DNA of 64,000 bases from NCBI GenBank assembly GCA_026874595.1, contig CM049321.1, positions 14,651,479 to 14,715,478 on the forward strand. The letters run 5' to 3'. Source of the stretch: Sipunculus nudus. Its lineage: Eukaryota; Annelida; Sipuncula; Golfingiida; Sipunculidae. Below are positions 12,707-24,038 of the stretch, piece by piece; the first letter of the stretch is position 1, and the number at the start of each line of letters is the position of its first letter. The notes under the pieces were generated by a model. It worked only from the letters and a program-made list of their open reading frames with translations. It did not search any database and was not told the DNA's origin. A program made the translations under genes and the position numbers.

Positions 12707-12758
12707 TGTTAAATATAACTTTATATATCTTAGCTATAATATAAAGTTATATTTAACA
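12707..12758. repeat. Perfect 20-bp inverted repeat in the LINE 3' UTR
   Basis: TGTTAAATATAACTTTATAT (12707-12726) is exactly complementary to 12739-12758, with a 12-nt loop. It could form a stable hairpin in the LINE RNA near its 3' end. A role in RT recognition is possible but unproven. Confidence 0.7.
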
Positions 12759-13309
12759 TTTTCCTTTTGTGTTATATGTATGTCTGTATTGTTCATCGTA
12801 TTTGTATTTATCTGTTTCAGTTAATGTATATTTTCTTTGTATGAAATAAAAAAAAGTGCGTAGTTCGTATACTGGTCCGTATGTGTAGTCCGTATACGCA
12901 AAGTTTGTTTTCTATATGCGTAGTCCGTACTCAATATTGATAATTGCTCGATAGCTGAAGTTTTCCTTTTTTTGCTTGCCATTTCACCATATATTTATTG
13001 TACATTGAATTTTGTATATATAAGCATCAAAATTTAAAATAATAAAATTGATATAAATTTTTTTAAAGATCATAATTGGAAATATTTAATACGCGGCAGT
13101 GATGTTTACGCTTCAATCATTTGGAAAACGTGTGTGATCAAGAAAGGAAAACAAAACACAACCAATAAGTTTGGTTTCCGTAAGACTGATGCCAGAAATG
13201 ATATTTATACCAGTTAGAAATAGAGATTGGGCATACAGCACGACACGACAATTGTGCGGATACGGACTATGGATACGAAGTACGCACTTATGGAAAAGTT
13301 CCTTAAATT

Positions 13310-15030
13310 TCGAGATTGCTCTGACAGTTAAACTATGCAAACTGATAATTATGATATTAATAGACAGTATATTGTGTATGTACCACTCATAATGTACCCG
13401 AAAAAATATGTAGTCACAACACGGTATACTAGATCAGATATCAAAAGACAACCTAATTACCCTTTTCTTCATTTTTCTACACTGTTGAAAACATTTCATT
13501 GTTCAATCCGGATTGCATATACCGGTTATTTTACCGGTTAATTCATTTTACAACAGCAAAAGAATGCAAAGATTTAAAGAAAGCTGTGCCGGTGATTTAC
13601 CGGACAAAAGGTGAAGATTTTGTTTCTTATTTTGTGAAGTAAGGTGTTGCGGTCAAACATTATTGGTGGCTGTGTGTTGGTTTATATATCAAGATATTCA
13701 TTGATAATTTGATTGTATTTTGTAGTTCTGTTTTATTTGTTTTATGTAAAGCATTTTCCTTGTTTTACCCACATTGGTAAAGCATTGAAAAACATGTTTA
13801 ACATGATATGGCCTTTCTGTCTCCTGCCCTATACAGCTGGAGAGGGTATTAAGTTCGGCCTGCAGGTCAGTCCTGTAAACTGCATGGTACAGTAAAGTAC
13901 AGCCATAGATGTTATGCTCCATGCTGATTATAAGATGTATATAGAAATTAAACAATTTTTTATAAGTTCATTTAGACTTTCTTGACATTTAATGACAGAT
14001 TCAAGTGCAATTAATTTATATGTTGAAGTAAAAGAAAGGATTATCAAACAGAGCATACCGATGTATTAGGTAGACTAGGAACACTAAAGTTTATGATCTA
14101 TATACTGTTGATACCCCTTGTATATGTAATATTGTCATGTTTGCTAGTGTGCAACACCTGCAATGTAACGTGCGCAGTGAGCCTTGAGATATGAAATGGA
14201 TATCATATGTGTTTTAGGAAAAAGAAGAGCATATAGATTTAATATGTTTCAGGAAACTTGTTCAATTTATGAATAGAAATCTTTTTTATATTTGTTTGTA
14301 TTGTACTTATACTTTTTATGTTCGTTTCAGTTAATCTGTAACAACAGCATTACAAGGACAATTAAATGGATTATAGCTCACTACTGAATTGTCACTGTTG
14401 TTAGCATTGACGAGTGAATAATCTTACATATGACAAGACAATACTATTTTTCTTGAGGACAAACTAAGGCACATCTTACCGACAGACAAGCTTCAGCAGA
14501 CCCTATAAAAACTTACTCCTTTTTTTAACATGAACCATCCAGAATTTCGTGTTTTTGTTGCTTTAATATCGCCCATACAGACTGTCAAACGTGTATTTAC
14601 CTTCAACATACCACATCAAGTAATTGTTTTAACCAGTTGTGTGAGTACCTTCATACGTTTACCCTTTCTTAACTTTGACCAACCATTCTGAATGGATTTC
14701 CTTTGAACCCCCCCCCCCCCCCCCCCCCGGCCCATTCGCATATCGTGTCCTTGTCAAAATCTTATCCTTGGCGACTTCCAGCTGTCGGTGTCAAGGATGG
14801 GGTGGCCCAGATGACCAGGCTGGCGGAAGCTGGCACTATGTTACAACAAACCAGGCTGCAAGTTACTGGTCATAAGTAAGGGCGCACATGGTGGATCCAG
14901 TCGTCAAAAATCATCCAACACCCTTCACGCTGACTGAAATATATTACCTTAAATAACTGTATAATGTTTTAGGAATTCTCCTAAATAATAAAATAATCTT
15001 GTCTTGACATCAGCATGGAGCTCAATATTT
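13310..15030. other. Intergenic interval, no gene recognised
   Basis: AT-rich sequence with short open frames of no recognisable similarity. Poly-C at about 14708-14727 produces a proline-rich artefact frame. Small internal repeats of ACCGGTTATTTTACCGGT occur near 13520-13540. Confidence 0.4.
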
Positions 15031-15107
15031 AAAGGTGAGTGTTCACATCAAATCAATCAGATCCTGGTGGGATAATGGGTGGGCGTTTAATAATTGTGAT
15101 CCAGATT

Positions 15108-15670
15108 AGCCCGATTGAATCGGACTCAATATTATTAGGCCCTGCCATATATTGAGCCCAATAGCCATACAGTGAGAGTTTCTACAATATAAGCCTCAGA
15201 CTACACGCCACCCAATGCCCTTGTAACTAGTATCAACAGGTGTTTATTACCCCGTGCATGCGGTCATTCTTCAGCGCCGGGCCCGTTGAAACAAAATGTA
15301 ACAACATTTTAGCTGTCAATCACTCAAGTCAGCGAGGCTATCAGTGAGGTAATCAAGTGCACCTGTTCGACTGTTCTTCTCTGTCCCTACTAAACTCGCT
15401 GACATGCCTCTGGTTAAATGGTCAGTTAATGTTTAAAAATGATTATCCAAGTTTGATTTCAGTTGCTGTCGAAACCATGAAACACATACTTATTGGTGTT
15501 AAAATGGTATAATCCTGTGTCTTGTTGTTTGGCAATAAACAGGCAGTCAAAGAAGATGCAACGGATCCGTTGCATCTTCCGTGGCTTATATTGTAGAAAC
15601 TCTCACTGTATGGCTATCGGACTCAATATATGGCGGGGCCTAATAATATTGAGTCCGATTCAATCGGGCT
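15108..15670. repeat. Foldback element with 88-bp inverted arms
   Basis: Left arm 15108-15195 (AGCCCGATTGAATCGGACTC... to ATAAGCC) is nearly perfectly complementary to 15583-15670. A further short inverted pair (GTGTTCACATCA near 15038 and TGATGTGAACAC near 15783) probably marks the outer ends, making an element of about 0.75 kb. It contains a perfect 28-bp palindrome at 15552-15579. No coding was seen. Confidence 0.75.
15552..15579. repeat. Perfect 28-bp palindrome
   Basis: The half-site GAAGATGCAACGGA is followed immediately by its reverse complement, centred on GGATCC with no spacer. It could extrude as a cruciform or bind a dimeric protein. It lies beside the right arm of the foldback element. 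Confidence 0.85.
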
Positions 15671-15799
15671 GGATCCAGATGAGAGTAAAATTCCAATCAA
15701 ACTTCAACATAAGGTACGTTTCGTTTAATTTAAAAATTTTACTCTCATCTGGTCATTCAAGATTACAAAAGACTTTAAAGCTGATGTGAACACCAACAC

Positions 15800-17239
15800 A
15801 AAGGTTTGGTAAAATTTTTTTTTTTTTTATCAAAAACTAAAATAAATGGAAAAACTACCATGACAACACCCGTGGCAAATTGAATATGTGTGAATAAACA
15901 TGGTAAAACTAAAAATGTTATTCCTCTAGATTCAGTTATAAAGTGACCGAACAGAACTATCATCAATTGTTAATGACTATAGTCCATTTCACCACCTGCT
16001 GTCCACCTGTTTTTTGTTGATGATTGACTTAAAAGTTTATATTTTTCAATATTTTCCAAGTAAACAACATATGTTAATGACAACCTAATATGGCAGTTAA
16101 GAATTTTACAATAAATCACCTGTTTATGTTTCACAACATTTTAGTCTCTTTATCATGATCTGGCAGATATGGTGTGTCCCTCCATAAGTAGCCATCTTTG
16201 TTTTAGCTGGTTATATTTTTTAAGGGTGTTTACATGAGATCATCCAATCAGCAGCTGTCAGTTGAGGCTGTTTTTGCATGTGACCAATGACCTTGACTGC
16301 CATATGTGGGTCTGATATGTTGTAAAATGTAAACTGATTTCTCATATTTTCAGAAAATTCTGTTACTCAGATATGGCATAAGGTAGGAATTTAGTTACCT
16401 AGTTGAAAATAATGTTCTGTAATCCTCTCCTCTACACTATAATTGTTTCTCTTGAAATGTACCTAATAAAAATTTTCATAGCAAAAATCAGGTGGACATG
16501 AGGGGACGAAACGGACTATAGTTAACACAGATGATGCAGCAAAGGCTTTCTCAGTTTCGATGTCTTTCTTATATATTCTGGCAAATGCATTGTTACTGGA
16601 CCATCCTGCCGTAATAAGTATTAAGTATTGTTAAATGTGAGATATTTGCTGCATACACCATGCTCCTTGAAGCAGCTCTAGTACTGTGTGTTTTTAACAC
16701 CCGAGTATCGATACCCGCTTTGCACATTACAGTTTGATCCATTTTGCTATGGTATCTTTACTTACTGGTGAATAAGGTTTTTGGTAACTTAAAGACAGCT
16801 GTGAATTATTTCCTCTAAGGTTCTTGGTTCTAAGCAAACTGCTGATGCAGAACTGTTAAAACTCAAACTCTGGTATCCTCAGCAAAGTATGGTATGTGGA
16901 TAACAGGCTCGTCCTTGTTTGGCCTTGACTGCTCTACAAGCTCATCTATTAAAAAAGCTACTACTTAAGCTGGAGGGGGGGGGGGGGGTCGAGGGTATAT
17001 ATCCCCCACCTTTTAGGAAGAGTGATGGTTAATGACTTATGTTATCATCTCCCTTCTGTTCAGAGACTAATATTTATATTTTGGAATCAAAATAAATTCT
17101 GTTTAATAATTAGAATTACAGACTATCTAAATATGTATGGTTTAGAATTAACTTATACTGGAAACATAATAAATTATTTTTTAAAACCATTTAATTTCAA
17201 CATTACTTTTAATGCCTTATAATTGTATATATATATGTA

Positions 17240-17274
<35 letters not shown>

Positions 17275-18140
17275 CATATATATGTATGTATATAAGACAT
17301 GTTTATATGTTTATAGAAAAAGGTCCAACTTCGATCACCCTCCCACGTTTGCAAGTCTTACCTAACTACAGTTGAAGATAAATTGCCACACTGGCAAAAG
17401 TTAATTTTAAATCACCAGAATGGTGAATGACAATTATTTATATGCCAAAGTGATCATACCGCCAGTCCCTGGGTAAACACTTCACTAAAGAAACAGAGAG
17501 CTGATGTAGCTACCAATATTAACTTACTTCTTTCCTCTCCTTATTATGCTCGGACCCCTAGCTACTACCGGCTGACTTGCCTTTTGGAGGAGGCTTGTAA
17601 TATTTCACAGAGCCAGAGGCCAACCCTACCCGTTGGCTGGCTGGTGGACAAGTGGTGACCTAAATCCTCTTGATCTCCCGGACAGACAATGTGTGATTTG
17701 GGAACAGTCTCTTCGTCCACAATAGTGAACAGGGTTGATAGATAGTAATGATGTCTCACAATGTGTTAAGGCAACAAAGTACACAAGCTTTAAATGGAAA
17801 AGATGGTTATATTATTGTCTTGTCGTCTCCTCTTAAATCATGTCAGCTTACTCGTTAATCTCTTTTAAACAGGTTTTATATACTTTAAACATAAAGACAG
17901 TTAAAGAAGTTCAGGCTAAACAAAAGTACAAAAAAAATCTTGAGCTGTACACGTCCAACTTTATAGTTAAACATATTATCTATTTGTTTACCCCTTCTCG
18001 TAATTTATTCAAAGATTATTCCTTAGAAAATTCCAAAATTAAGATTTCCATCCAAAATCTTTCTTTTGATAATTCTTTAAATTCTTTAAATAATTCTTTG
18101 ACTATGGTCCTGGATACTGATACCTTTTCTCATTCTATCA
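15800..18140. other. Non-coding interval with microsatellite
   Basis: No recognised exon. It contains a 15-base poly-T/A run near 15817, a poly-G run at about 16975-16988, and (TA)n at about 17228-17285. Minus-strand 17565-17759 is open for 64 codons (GLWLCEILQASSKRQVSR at its end) and looks somewhat coding-like but matched nothing I know. The last 300 bp are probably intron of the 10-finger gene. Confidence 0.35.
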
Positions 18141-18149
18141 ACAGGAATT

Positions 18150-19469
18150 ATGAATTCTGATAAGTCCGCATCAGATGAAGATGACGTCATAATGCAAATA
18201 AAAGAAGAGACAGATCATGAATATGAGAAGAATAGGTTACAAACAGATGCATTCACTACAGCAAGCGAGGTAGACAGTGTTCATACAGACACTAAGGTTC
18301 AAGCTAACTGTAACACGTTCCGGTCATCTGACATGTATTATACAACAAATAACCAAGAACGTTTCCAAGATTTTTCAAGTAATAGAAAAAACCAGGGGAA
18401 AACCGAAGTAATTACAGTCCATGTGGCGACTGCACTTCCTGGCCAATCAAAAGAGACGTCAGATATGCATCCTGTTAAATCTGAATCTACCGATGTACAG
18501 AACATAACGGAATATGATGCTGACAAAGAGAAAATTTTCAAATGTTTGCCATGTGATAGGTGTTTCGATGAAGAGTTGACAGTCTTGGAGCACATAAGAA
18601 CTCACATTCGGAAGGATACATGGGGTTATGAGGTTTTTGACAAATATCCTAGTTACCAGAGCTACACACAGAAACCCAGCAGGAAACGAACCACAGGGAG
18701 GTACTTCAAGTGCGGTCATTGTACCAAATATTTCTCTCAGAATGGTAACTTGAAAGTACACATGCGTACTCATACTGGAGAGAAGCCATTCAAATGTGAA
18801 CAATGTGGGAAAAAATTCTCACAACAGGGTGACGTACAAGCCCATGTCCGTGCACATACTGGAGAAAAGACATTCACTTGTGAATACTGTGGCAAACGTT
18901 TCGCTAGACACTGTGATCTGAAAAGACATATCTGTATACATACCGAAGAGAGACCATTCAAATGTGAGTATTGTGACAAAGGTTTTTGTGAGCAAAGTAA
19001 CCTGAAAACCCATATTATGACACACACTGGAGAGAAACCATTTAGATGTGATTTCTGTGGCAAATGTTTCTCTCGTTCGTTTCGGTTGGCTTTTCATATG
19101 AAAATGCATACTGGAGACAAACCTTTCAAATGTGAAGAATGTGGTAAACGTTTCTGTGAAAACAGTGTCCTGAAAGTACACATGAAGATCCATTCTGGGG
19201 AGAAACCATATCGATGTAAGCACTGTGGAAAATGCTTCCCCTGTTCGTCCTCTCTGTCCAGGCACAACAAAATCCATACTGGGGAGAGGCCATTTAAATG
19301 CGAATGGTGTGGAAAATGTTTTACTCGAAATTTTTATCTGACAATTCACCACAGAACACACACTGGAGACAAGCCTTACAAATGTGTACATTGTGAGAAA
19401 TGTTTCTCATGCTCATCTGGTCTGATTACTCACAGGCGAACACATTTTTCAGAAAAGTCATATAAATGA
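18150..19469 (+). CDS. C2H2 zinc-finger protein, ten fingers
   Basis: Probable nuclear DNA-binding regulator. A good acceptor (CATTCTATCAACAG, ending 18144) lies just upstream of ATG 18150, so the coding part is one terminal exon of 439 codons. Residues 1-125 are acidic and carry IKEE (about 17-20), ITVHVAT (88-94) and VKSEST (109-114), with the same 21-residue offset as in the 8-finger gene. Finger 1 (FKCLPC...HIRTH) is followed by a dead finger at about 157-182 (EVFDKYPSYQSY...KPSRK) in which Cys and His have changed. Nine regular fingers follow with TGEKP-like linkers. The TGA at 19467-19469 replaces the first Cys codon of an eleventh finger. The array is longer than in its paralogue at 8 kb; targets are unknown. 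Confidence 0.87.
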   Translation: MNSDKSASDEDDVIMQIKEETDHEYEKNRLQTDAFTTASEVDSVHTDTKVQANCNTFRSSDMYYTTNNQERFQDFSSNRKNQGKTEVITVHVATALPGQSKETSDMHPVKSESTDVQNITEYDADKEKIFKCLPCDRCFDEELTVLEHIRTHIRKDTWGYEVFDKYPSYQSYTQKPSRKRTTGRYFKCGHCTKYFSQNGNLKVHMRTHTGEKPFKCEQCGKKFSQQGDVQAHVRAHTGEKTFTCEYCGKRFARHCDLKRHICIHTEERPFKCEYCDKGFCEQSNLKTHIMTHTGEKPFRCDFCGKCFSRSFRLAFHMKMHTGDKPFKCEECGKRFCENSVLKVHMKIHSGEKPYRCKHCGKCFPCSSSLSRHNKIHTGERPFKCEWCGKCFTRNFYLTIHHRTHTGDKPYKCVHCEKCFSCSSGLITHRRTHFSEKSYK

Positions 19470-19631
19470 GAGCAAAGTGGTCAATCTTTTTCTCTACCGC
19501 ATCATCTAACCAGCCACTGTAGGACACATACCAGAGGAAGACCACTTAAATGGTCACAAATGGGGTTTAGGGAATCAGTCTCTCATCATAAGCGTTCGCT
19601 CTCTCAGGAGCAAAATGATCCTCTTGTATAG
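19470..19631 (+). pseudogene. Decayed eleventh finger after the TGA stop
   Basis: In frame after TGA the sequence reads EQSGQSFSLPHHLTSH, then CRTHTRGRPLKW, and stays open for 53 codons to TAG at 19629-19631. Both His and the HTxGxxPxK linker are intact. The first Cys is the stop codon (TGT to TGA, a single base) and the second Cys is Ser. This shows recent shortening of the finger array. Confidence 0.7.
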
Positions 19632-19639
19632 ATTTTGTA

Positions 19640-21080
19640 AATATAGTTAGGTTTTAGGCCCTTATATTTCTCAAATATTGGATCATTCTTTTGCAAAGTT
19701 CGGCAAGGTATCATGTTAATTTTATCATCCAACAATGATTTCATCAACAACCATGATATTTAAGGATGACATTAACGTTTAGTGTACAAGGCATTATATG
19801 CAATGATCACAGGGTAGATATATTAATTCCACGTTCTTTTGTGTCACGTTCTTTTGTGTAGACGTATTTTTCTTGCCCTATATTTTACAGGCTACATCTA
19901 ATAGGATTTTGGAGGATCAGAGGACACTTTCAGAGAAAATTGCTGCAAAATAGATGTCTGGTGAAACACACCATTTAATGGTCCCAGGTTTTTTTCTTAA
20001 ATAAATCATATTTTACTAGTTTTTGGCCTTTCATGTACAGCCAATTTGGTTGCCATAGCGACCACCCTTAATTTACCTTATTATCGCCCAACCCGCCTGA
20101 ACACCATTTTCGAGGCCAGATGATTCCGGCATCGCAATAGCCGAACTATTGTGATAGAATCCCTCGTTAATGACCGTAAACGAAGCGCTAAAATTCCAGT
20201 ATATGTTTAATACATATTGTGTGATAATGTCAGAGACGCTGAATATAAGGCCAATGCTGCCCAAAAGAAATTATCGAAAAGTAAACTAGATCAAATACAA
20301 ACTTAAGTGATATTCAGACATCCATAACAGGACCGCCGACTTAGATGTTTCGCAACTGTCATTCAACAAAGCTCCTTTCTTCAATTTACTTAAAGACAAG
20401 ATAAATACAAAATTGCCTGATACACCAGATATTATATCACATGTTGAGAGCTGGTACTTGTCGAATGGGATAAACGATACAATCCAGTCCAAAATCAAGG
20501 GCAAAACTAAAGGCAAACCAACAATGACAAGAGATGGAACTGTTTTGCAACTTTCTATCTGCATTACCAATATCGTGAAGTAATGGATCGGACATGGCAT
20601 TGCTGGCAGCAAAACAAAACAAAAAATTCAGATAATGATGTGACGGACATACCTGATAACCATGGACTAAAAGCCTAGGTCTAACTTGCCACGTCCTTCT
20701 ACGGTGTCTCACGATTCAGCTACGGCAAGCCAGAACGTGGCAGTGTATGGAATGAACATGATGAAATTGTACCCGCGTTCTCTTGACGTTCCTGGCACGT
20801 TCGTCACACGGTATTTCATAAAACGGGCCTAGCAGTAGAAGAACATGGGACGGCCTCGTTCTCCCCAGCGTTCGCCACGTTCTCACTACGGTACTGCTAC
20901 TGTTTTCTACATTGTCCTACGGCAGTGTCCCGTAAGCGTTAGGTAACCATGTTCAGTAACGTACTCCTACGGTATCCTACAGCAATGGACCTAGTTCTGG
21001 GGTAACGAGGATTTACCGTGGCCCAGCTCCCAGGGTTTGGTTCGCCAAACCAGTTCTATTCAGGTGCCAAGGGGCACAGA
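19640..21080. other. Interval without identified genes; degraded coding-like patches
   Basis: Plus-strand 20340-20580 keeps a partly open frame (KAPFFNLLKDKINTKL, PDTPDIISHVESWYLS) that looks like old coding, but I cannot name it. 20690-20960 contains loosely repeated CACGTTC and CCTACGGTA-like words. No splice structure was found. Confidence 0.3.
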
Positions 21081-22123
21081 GGAGTCATTAAAGAACCTAA
21101 ATCTGGAAAACCGTGTGCGATACAATAGGAAAGTCAACCTTCCAATGCGGTATCTAAATAATTTGGAGGCGGTGACCTTGATACACACATAGGACAACCA
21201 CGTGCCACCAACAGGATGTCGTCATTGTAAGCTCCATCGACGACGTAAATTCATTAAAAAAAAACGAAATCGCAGAGTAAATCGATAGAATCTTAACACA
21301 AACTTTCATCGGAGGCCGATGACGACGATTACTGTGACAAATTGTTGGAACTGCATCGACCAAAGAGTATGGTCTCAATTTCCCTGTGATAGGCTACGAT
21401 TGTGGCAAAAAAGTGCACACGGCAAAAGACTTGTTTTAAAGACTAGGTGACCGGCCACCGTACTAGGACATGTGACATCCCGGGAATGGACTTATGTTTA
21501 AAAGAACCAGAATATAGCTCAGTCAATCAAATTAATGGGACAAATTATTCCAAGATGGTCATTCCAATTGAATATTGTGATTTACAGGATGAATTACTTG
21601 AATACATAAATGTAGTTCATATTAATATAAGATATATCCTACCATAGTTAGAACGAATAGACATCCTGTTATATTACTATCAAATAGACGTTCTTTGTAT
21701 AAATGATATTTGGTTGATTGCTTCAATAAATGATGGAGAGGTAGCTGTTTCGGGGTACAAATATTTCAGAAAAGATCGCAGTAGACACGGTGGAGGTGTA
21801 ATAATATATGTCGGTGAACTGTTAGAGGCCACTCGCCATGATAGGCTAGAGGAGACTTACTTAGGATGTGTGTGGAAAAATATTATATTGCCTGGGGTAG
21901 GAGCTTGTCTGATAAGATCGTTTTATAGAAAATCCAGTGAAACCATTGATTATTATATTAACATCACTAGATATGTAGAAAATGCTTTACTTACAAATAA
22001 TAAAATTATTTAACTGGGGGACTTCAATATAGATGTCCCCAATACCAGTTGTTCTAACCCATTTAATAATATACAATTGACCTAAGGCAGCTGATAACAG
22101 AATCTACACGTGTAACATCGTCA

Positions 22124-23351
22124 CACTGAAAACATAAGTTAGTCATGGTGACTAACTTAGGTTAGTCCAGCCATGGGGTCTCCAGCGGGTAGGGGGTTAG
22201 TCAAGTTGACGAACGCTCTTAGTCAGCTGGACGAAGTGATTGGTCATCCAGACGAACTTGTTAGTCCAGGATTACAGGGCCCTTGTTTGTCACTTCGACG
22301 GAGTGATTAGTCAGCTGGACGAAGAAGTTGGTCAAAAGTCCCGGAATGGGAGGGGAGGGGGGTTCCAAAATATCGATATATACCCCTAAAGAGGTCGTGG
22401 GGCTCTAAAAGATAAAGGGGGGGGGGGGGGTGATGGGTGGGTTGTGGGTCCTGACCCTCTGGAACCACCAACGCAAGATGTTGAAGGAACTGCAGAGAGT
22501 TAAAACTGTGTCGCTGATTTATATGAAAGATAGAAAATGCCATTCAAACAGAGTAAATTTTAAATATTTATTAAGAAGTTCAAATTTAAGATACAACATT
22601 CAAAACAATGAAAAAAAATAATATACAACAAAAGAAGACTGGAACTGTCACGGCTCATTTGCTTAAATGCAAGAAACTATATTTATATACAGTATATATT
22701 TATATACAGTATATATTTTAAATGCATGCATTTGTGAAACATTACACACACATACACACATTTCTTTTCAATCCCTAAAATCAAAGTCTCAAATGAAGTC
22801 GCATAGCTATTTGACAGTATTATTTATCTATGTGATCGTCATTAATGTATTCTATATTGTATATGCAATGGACAATTGCACTGCTGCGTTCTGCACACTC
22901 AGCCTTGTGAATATCACCTTCATACTTGATGCACACTTCAGTCTCTTCTGCAACCTCTTCCTGAACCTGAAAAGAATGAAAGGGAATTTATATATTAATA
23001 TGTTTTGCGTCAATGAATATTCTTAAGAGTGAATAATAATAATAATAATAATATTAATAATAATAATGTCTTTATATGTTTATACAATTAAGTATCAGTT
23101 TGAGGATTAAACTTGAAGTTGAAGATACTGTGTGTAAATGTTTTTAGTGGGTGTTTAAATAAAAATATTAATTATCCAATAAATAACAATGAGACAAAAA
23201 TTGATCTGTAAGTATATTTGCATTGTTATAAGGCTTCAGATGTCTTTCCTTTCTTGATCATATATAACCTGGAAATAAAAAGAAATTCTCAGTTAATCAC
23301 ACTGATGTCTGCCTGTAGTTAAAATAAAAATATATATATATATATATACAT

Positions 23352-23397
<46 letters not shown>

Positions 23398-24038
23398 TCC
23401 ATTCTTCATACTTGATGACTTACCTTTTATAGAGTCTCCAGGAAGATGCTGTGTTCCTAGTAGTGCGGCACAAACTCTAGCTGGCATCTGTAAAGAAATC
23501 TACTATTTATGATTCAAAGTTTTGGTAATAATTTTTGGGAACATTGAAAGAATTTTTTTACGTATATAATATACTTTTAGTGCATAATATACATCTTATG
23601 TGCCATCTGAGCGATATTGAGAGGATATCGACATGCTTGACTAAGAAAATGTTGTTTATTTAGACGACTTTTACAATTTAGAGGAAAAACATTAAAACTC
23701 ATGCAATTATATCCACAACAACATATGATATACTCACAAAATCAGGAGAACACAGCTTTATTTCAGCTTTCAAAACAGATTTGTTGGCCTTTTTGAAGCA
23801 GGGCTGTGACAGTAAACACCGCGTGGCTGGACAGCACAGTGGGTGGTAGTCCAGACAAAGAAAGTTGGCGCGCTTCAGTGACGACCCGAGCGCAAAGGTC
23901 AAAGTAGCCCCACCGACTAACTCTGTTCGTCAAGTCTCTTTCGGGGAGTAGTCAAGTTCTTCATACCTGCCTCTAATGACAAACAGCTAAGTCGACCGTG
24001 ATTTTGACTAACCGCTTGACGAACCTATGTTTTCAGTG
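22124..24038. mobile_element. CACTG-ended DNA element inserted in the LINE endonuclease
   Basis: The ends are CACTGAAAACATA (22124-22136) and its exact inverse TATGTTTTCAGTG (24026-24038). The inverted match continues imperfectly (AGTTAGTCA versus GGTTCGTCA). CA occurs on both flanks, and removing the insert plus one CA rejoins the LINE endonuclease frame. CACTR ends with a 2-3 bp duplication fit the CACTA/EnSpm group. Both subterminal regions carry many degenerate TTAGTCAnnTNGACGAA-type words. The inside holds a poly-G run (22419-22430), a (TA)n tract (23327-23395) and several minus-strand exon-like segments, but no transposase I can recognise. Confidence 0.65.
23424..23902 (-). other. Two minus-strand exon-like segments inside the CACTG element
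   Basis: On the minus strand, 23902 down to about 23738 is open and Cys-rich (CLDYHPLCCPATRCLLSQPC) and ends at a consensus donor (TTTT/GTGAGT) in phase 0. The next segment, 23487-23424, starts after a strong acceptor (TTTCTTTACAG), is open in the matching phase 0 (MPARVCAALLGTQHLPGDSI), and ends at AAAG/GTAAGT. I could not extend the frame into the next candidate exon near 22966 (VQEEVAEETEVCIKYEGDIH). This may be captured host exons or the element's own gene; function unknown. Confidence 0.3.

Larger units (their letters stand above)
11565..12853 (+). mobile_element. 5'-truncated L1/Tx1-like LINE with 12-bp target-site duplication
   Basis: A 3' LINE piece. Coding at 11597-11959 resembles the region after the RT domain (LWFNAHIKI, FYKRLKSVN, LLTFKELEDKF). 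Further on, with frameshifts, come CTFCKVEEETMKHLFWEC, the Cys/His core of a zf-RVT domain (about 12238-12297), and KKKPIFKLFKEFLAKI...KKWERCVEILKI* up to about 12665. It ends in an A-rich tail (12844-12853). AAGTGCGTAGTT flanks both sides exactly (11553-11564 and 12854-12865), as expected for target-primed insertion. A (TA)n/(TGTA)n microsatellite at about 12440-12516 interrupts the coding, and a perfect 20-bp hairpin lies in the 3' UTR. Dead copy. Confidence 0.8.
11540..13300. repeat. Inverted-repeat element interrupted by the LINE
   Basis: The pre-insertion left arm reads TTTTCCATAAGTGCGTAGTT, then (after the LINE, at 12866) CGTATACTGGTCCGTATGTG. The right arm at about 13250-13300, read in reverse, gives TTTTCCATAAGTGCGTACTT and CGTATCCATAGTCCGTATCC. 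The matching arms imply a foldback/MITE of about 0.47 kb before the LINE landed in its left arm. Confidence 0.5.

Noticed and set aside
17840-18160. 106-codon frame just before the ten-finger gene
   Set aside because: AT-rich Asn/Ser/Leu text without a motif; it overlaps the acceptor of the zinc-finger exon and is best read as intron.
18338-19391. Minus-strand frames of 85-190 codons opposite the zinc fingers
   Set aside because: They are mirror frames produced by the repetitive finger codons; the plus-strand fingers explain the sequence.
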